Of a stretch of DNA of 64,000 nucleotides, positions 60,452-64,000 are shown in pieces. The position numbers and the translations under genes were made by a program. This DNA is from Micromonospora saelicesensis (lineage in GTDB: Bacteria; Actinomycetota; Actinomycetes; Mycobacteriales; Micromonosporaceae), in the NCBI RefSeq assembly GCF_900091575.1, contig NZ_FMCR01000002.1, forward strand, positions 105,787-169,786, written 5' to 3'. Below the pieces are notes generated by a model. It saw nothing but the letters and a program-made list of their open reading frames with translations, was not told where the DNA came from and ran no database searches. Each line of letters opens with the position of its first letter. The first letter of the stretch is position 1.

Positions 60452-62050
60452 TCAGATCCAGGGCACCTGCGGGGACGGGTAGAAGTCGACCTGTTGCAGT
60501 CGCCAGCGGGGTGCCTGCTCCCCCAGCCGGGTCCGGAACGATTCCCAGTCGTGGCTGGCGGTGGTGGACCAGCCAAGTTCGGCGATCGCGGGTAGGCGGG
60601 GGAAGGCCATGTATTCGATGTCGTCGAGGGTGCGCAGCGTCTCGGACCACAGTGGGGCCTCGACGCCGAGGATGGCGTTCTCGCCGACGCCGGTGACCCG
60701 GGCGGCGGGGTCCCAGCCGTAGGCGTCGGACACCTCGATCAGGCCGGCCCAGCGCAGGCCGAGGCGGGTGTTGGCGTCGTACTTCATGTCCAGGTAGGCC
60801 TTGTTGGCCGGCGACATGATGATCTTGTTGCCGCGGGCGGCGGCCGCGGCGAGGCTGGCGTTGGTGGTGCCGGTGCCCCAGAACTGGGCGACGGCGTCGG
60901 TGGGCAGGTCGGCCTGGGTGATCTCGTTCCATCCGGAGGCGCGCTTGCCGTACTTCGCGACCAGGGGCAGGACCCGGTTCATGAAGGTGCGGTAGTCCTC
61001 GTCGGTGGTGGCGTGGGCTTCGTCGCCGCCGATGTGCAGGAAGGGTCCGGGGGTGATGGCGGCGAGTTCGCGGATGACGTCCTCGACGAAGCGGTAGGTG
61101 AGTTCGTCGTTGATGCAGAGGGAGCTGTAGCCGACCGCGATGTCGGTGCGCGGGGGCGGTGCGACGCCGTCGCAGTTGAGTTCGGGGTACGTCGACTGGG
61201 CGGCGTTGGTGTGCCCTGGCATGTCGATCTCGGGAATGATCGTGATGTGTCGTGCGGCGGCGTAGGCGACGACGGCCTTGTAGTCGGCCTTGGTGAGGTA
61301 TCCGGGGCCGACGCCGTCGACTCCGGTGCCGGGTCCGCCGCCGACTGTGGTGAGGCGGGGCCAGGAGTCGATCTGGATGCGCCAGCCCTGGTCGTCGGTC
61401 AGGTGCAGGTGCAGGTAGTTGATTTTGTACTGGCTGAGCAGGTCCACGTAGGCGGTGATGTCGTCGACGGTGTGGAAGTGGCGTGCGAGGTCGAGCATCG
61501 CGCCCCGGTAGGCGAAGCGTGGGTAGTCGATGATTCGTCCGCCGGGGACTGTCCAGGTGGTCCGCTGCCGCTCGGGTGCCTCGATCTCGGCGGGGAGCAG
61601 TTGGCGCAGGGTCTGGGTGCCGGCGAACAGTCCGGCGGGGGTGTTGGCGCGGATGGTGACGCCGCGGCGGGTGACGTCGAGTTGGTAGCCCTGTTGGCCG
61701 ATGCGGTCGTCAGCGCCGCCGATGAGCAGGGCGATCTCGGGTAGCGGGGTGGAGCGTACGGGCAGGACCGGCAGGGGGTGGCCGGTGGCGGGGCGCAGTG
61801 TGGTGGCGAGTTGGTGCCCGACGTGCCAGGCGGCGGCTGAGCCGGGGGTGGTGCGGATGACGGTCAGGGGGGTGATCCGGAATGTGTTGTGCGCGTCGGG
61901 GTGGGTCTCGACCGGTGCGGGGATGACGTCGCTGAGGTGTCGGGCTGGTGCGGTGGGTGTCGTGGCGGCGGCGGGCGTTGCGGGCAGGATGACTGGTAGC
62001 GCGAGTGCGGCTATGGCCAGCAGCCGTGTGGTGGTGTGTCGGCGACGCAC
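60452..62050 (-). CDS. Secreted beta-N-acetylhexosaminidase, GH20
   Basis: 532 residues from a GTG at 62050 with GGAGG 4 nt upstream. Signal peptide (RRRHTTTRLLAIAALAL, cleaved after ATPAAA). A GH20b-like N-domain (about 30-165) precedes the barrel: FAYRGAMLDLARHFHTVDD, HLHLTDDQGWRI, and the catalytic Asp-Glu in LHIGGDEAHA. It releases GlcNAc from chitin fragments or glycoconjugates outside the cell. Confidence 0.95.
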   Translation of the reverse strand: MRRRHTTTRLLAIAALALPVILPATPAAATTPTAPARHLSDVIPAPVETHPDAHNTFRITPLTVIRTTPGSAAAWHVGHQLATTLRPATGHPLPVLPVRSTPLPEIALLIGGADDRIGQQGYQLDVTRRGVTIRANTPAGLFAGTQTLRQLLPAEIEAPERQRTTWTVPGGRIIDYPRFAYRGAMLDLARHFHTVDDITAYVDLLSQYKINYLHLHLTDDQGWRIQIDSWPRLTTVGGGPGTGVDGVGPGYLTKADYKAVVAYAAARHITIIPEIDMPGHTNAAQSTYPELNCDGVAPPPRTDIAVGYSSLCINDELTYRFVEDVIRELAAITPGPFLHIGGDEAHATTDEDYRTFMNRVLPLVAKYGKRASGWNEITQADLPTDAVAQFWGTGTTNASLAAAAARGNKIIMSPANKAYLDMKYDANTRLGLRWAGLIEVSDAYGWDPAARVTGVGENAILGVEAPLWSETLRTLDDIEYMAFPRLPAIAELGWSTTASHDWESFRTRLGEQAPRWRLQQVDFYPSPQVPWI

Positions 62051-62120
62051 GGTACCTCCAGGCCTCATCATGATCGACCTTCGTCGATTAGATTCGCAGG
62101 CTACCGGCGTTTCGCCTGTA

Positions 62121-62140
62121 CTGTAAACCTTCCTTAACAT
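62121..62140 (-). promoter_or_regulatory. Possible regulator site upstream of the hexosaminidase gene
   Basis: On the coding strand, GTTAAGGAAGGTTTAC lies about 75 nt before the start. From memory, similar TTAGGAAA-type motifs occur upstream of secreted glycosidase genes of other actinomycetes. The region is A+T-rich compared with its surroundings and separates the gene from the divergent zwf. Confidence 0.35.
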
Positions 62141-62263
62141 AAGGCCTCGTCGAGACAGTGTTGTCGCCGACCTCACGTACGCCGCACGCTGGGGAATTCC
62201 TGGAGTGGGTCGTGCCGTTGTCCGTTCGGAAGATCAGGTTCGGATGATCGAATGGGAAGTGTC

Positions 62264-63643
62264 ATGCACGTGCGCTCAGACGCGGTAGTGCTGTTCGGCG
62301 TCACGGGAGACCTCGTCTCGAAGAAGCTGTTTCCGGCGCTGTACGAGTTGACCCGGCGCGACCGCCTCGACGTTCCGGTGATCGGCGTGGCCCGCTCCCC
62401 CTGGGATGATCAGCAACTGGTCACCATGGCCCGCAAGTCGGTCAACGAGGCCAATGACGAGATCGACGACGAGACCTTCGATCGGCTGGCGGACAACCTT
62501 TCGATGATCTCCGGCAACTACGCGGACCCGACGACGTACCAGCGGCTGGCTGAGCGGCTGCGCGACGCCGAGCGGCCGGTCTTCTACCTGGCGATCCCTC
62601 CGGCGGTGTTCGGCTCCGTCGTCGAGGGCCTGGCGGCCGTGGGTCTGGCCGACCGGGGTCGCGTGATCGTGGAGAAGCCCTTCGGGCGTGACCTGGAGTC
62701 CTCCCGCGAGCTGGATCGCACCCTGGGCGCGGCCTTCGCGCCGGAGCGGGTGTTCCGCATCGACCACTACCTCGGCAAGGAAGCCGTCGAGGGTCTCTAC
62801 GCCTTCCGGTTCGCCAACCGGCTGTTCGAGCCGCTGTGGAACAACGAGCACATCGACAACATCCAGGTGACCCTCGCCGAAGGCTTCGGTACCCAGGGCC
62901 GGGCTGGCTTCTACGACACCGTGGGCGCGACCCGGGACGTGCTGCAGAACCACATCCTGCAGGTCGTGGCGCTCATCGCGATGGAGGCGCCGGACAGCGA
63001 GGACACCGCGGCGTTCCGGGAGGCGGAGGCCGCGGTGCTGCGGCAGATCGCGCCGCTGTCGCCGGAGTCCACCGTCCGGGGGCAGTACGCCGGCTACCGC
63101 GACGAGCCCGGCGTGGCGGCGGCTTCGAACACGGAGACGTTCGTGGCGACCCGGTTGACCGTCGACTCCCCGCGTTGGGCGGGCGTGCCGTTCTACCTGC
63201 GCACCGGTAAGTCCCTGCCGGGGACGGCGACGGAGGTCGTGGTCGAGTTCAAGCAGCCGCAGCGCTCGCTGATCCCCGCCGAGCGGGGTACGGCGAGGGC
63301 CGCGAACCTGCTGCGTTTCCGCCTCGGGCGCGGTGACGGCATCACGATGTCGATCCAGGCGAAGAGCCCGGGTGCTGAGGTGGCGAGCCGTCCGGTGGAT
63401 CTGTCCGTCGACTTCGGCGCGGCTTTCGGTCGCCGGCAGGAGGCGTACGAGCGGCTGCTCGACGATGCGATGGACGGGCAGCACCTGCGCTTCGCGCGTG
63501 CCGAGACGATCGAGCAGGAGTGGCGCATCGTCGAGCCGATCCTGGATCTGCCGGCGGCGGTGCAGTCGTACGAGAAGGGCAGTTGGGGTCCGGTGGACGC
63601 CGACGCGTTGGCCGGCGGCTGGCACACCCCGGACCTGCGGTAG
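62264..63643 (+). CDS. zwf: Glucose-6-phosphate 1-dehydrogenase
   Basis: 459 residues from the ATG at 62264 (GGAAG upstream); an ATG at 62252 is in frame. NADP motif FGVTGDLVSKKLFPAL near the N-terminus, the active-site signature RIDHYLGKEAV (about 167-177) and EKPFGRDLESS are intact. It makes 6-phosphogluconolactone and NADPH. This copy is separate from the usual pgl/opcA/tal cluster, so it may be a paralogue rather than the main pentose-phosphate enzyme. Confidence 0.95.
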   Translation: MHVRSDAVVLFGVTGDLVSKKLFPALYELTRRDRLDVPVIGVARSPWDDQQLVTMARKSVNEANDEIDDETFDRLADNLSMISGNYADPTTYQRLAERLRDAERPVFYLAIPPAVFGSVVEGLAAVGLADRGRVIVEKPFGRDLESSRELDRTLGAAFAPERVFRIDHYLGKEAVEGLYAFRFANRLFEPLWNNEHIDNIQVTLAEGFGTQGRAGFYDTVGATRDVLQNHILQVVALIAMEAPDSEDTAAFREAEAAVLRQIAPLSPESTVRGQYAGYRDEPGVAAASNTETFVATRLTVDSPRWAGVPFYLRTGKSLPGTATEVVVEFKQPQRSLIPAERGTARAANLLRFRLGRGDGITMSIQAKSPGAEVASRPVDLSVDFGAAFGRRQEAYERLLDDAMDGQHLRFARAETIEQEWRIVEPILDLPAAVQSYEKGSWGPVDADALAGGWHTPDLR

Positions 63644-63778
63644 CGGCGCTGCTCACGGCGCCGCCCGTAGTTTTCAGACCAAGAATCGCCAAGCAGTTGA
63701 TCTATGTTGTGTCGTCACTGGCGTAAGCGATGCGAGCCATGTCACTGACCCACCGCTTTCTCGCCGATTATGGCAAGG

Positions 63779-64000
63779 ATGAACGCTGTGATTCACATAC
63801 GACAGTTCGCTTGGCCGGATTACGCCGACGTCACCAAGGTGTGGAAGTCGGCGGGCCGCGATGTTCTGCCTCGCGCGGAGCTGGCGGCCAAGCTGGTGCG
63901 CGATCCGCACCTGTTTCTGCTGGCCGAGCACGACGATATCGTGGCGGGAGTGGTACTTGGCACCTTCGACGGCCGGCGAGGATGGATCCTGCGGTTGGCG
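63779..64000 (+). CDS. GNAT-family acetyltransferase, cut by window end
   Basis: The first 74 residues of a gene that runs out of the window, from the ATG at 63779 (a GTG at 63788 with AAGGA upstream is an alternative). HIRQFAWPDYADVTKVWKSA is the typical GNAT helix 1 region, LFLLAEHDDIVAGVVLGTFD is strands 2-4, and RRGWILRLA begins the acetyl-CoA-binding strand. Substrate unknown. Confidence 0.82.
   Translation, partial: MNAVIHIRQFAWPDYADVTKVWKSAGRDVLPRAELAAKLVRDPHLFLLAEHDDIVAGVVLGTFDGRRGWILRLA

Noticed and set aside
1..64000. Biosynthetic gene cluster
   Set aside because: PhzF-like, PabB-like and methyltransferase genes occur, but they are scattered and there is no core synthase.

Overview
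The window is chromosomal DNA of a very high-GC actinomycete, most likely Micromonosporaceae (Micromonospora or a close relative). The evidence is about 70-75% GC with G/C third positions, many GTG starts, ATGA/GTGA gene overlaps, a gene order matching the mycobacterial block Rv1822-Rv1832, and several genes with a TANNNT -10 box 6-7 nt before the start codon, the mark of leaderless actinobacterial mRNAs.

Layout. 0-7.5 kb: an MFS exporter with a small winged-helix protein, a geranylgeranyl-reductase-type flavoprotein, a Tat-exported 5'-nucleotidase, an SDR, and a two-gene unit with an AbiEii-like nucleotidyltransferase. 7.5-9.9 kb is mostly non-coding: a REP-like inverted repeat, an array with an ~89-bp period, a C-run-rich leader for a secreted lysozyme-like protein, a terminator block that also occurs at the left window edge, a perfect 21-bp palindrome, and a possible small RNA.

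9.9-18.8 kb is the clearest multi-gene system: a selenocysteine-containing formate dehydrogenase (the alpha gene is read through an in-frame TGA followed by a SECIS hairpin), its iron-sulfur beta subunit and NrfD-like membrane subunit, then tRNA-Sec (anticodon TCA), selA and selB. Enzyme and nearly all its decoding machinery are adjacent; selD is not in the window.

18.8-28.5 kb holds unlinked accessory genes: alcohol dehydrogenase/TetR, CNNM transporter, HhH DNA-repair-like protein, universal stress protein, SAM methyltransferase, SpoIIE-type phosphatase, MarR. 28.5-35.0 kb is the conserved block: CDP-alcohol phosphatidyltransferase with a hairpin-rich leader, DUF881, small basic protein, DUF881, gcvH, garA-type FHA protein, MerR, bifunctional nuclease, MerR. 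In mycobacteria gcvB follows soon after; here gcvP lies at 43.7 kb behind a single-aptamer glycine riboswitch. In between are a truncated haemoglobin plus flavohaemoglobin pair, a DivIVA-like protein, an IS607-type element with frameshifted tnpA and intact tnpB, a methyltransferase, an SDR, a MerR-PP2C fusion and a sirtuin.

46.6-64 kb: DUF5999 protein, aminodeoxychorismate-synthase-like PabB, peptide deformylase, TSUP exporter, EEP hydrolase, alpha/beta hydrolases, secreted M14 carboxypeptidase with beta-helix-like tail, FAS1 lipoprotein, tyrosine recombinase, a lower-GC membrane-protein gene that looks acquired, PhzF-like protein, secreted GH20 hexosaminidase, glucose-6-phosphate dehydrogenase, and a GNAT acetyltransferase cut by the window end.
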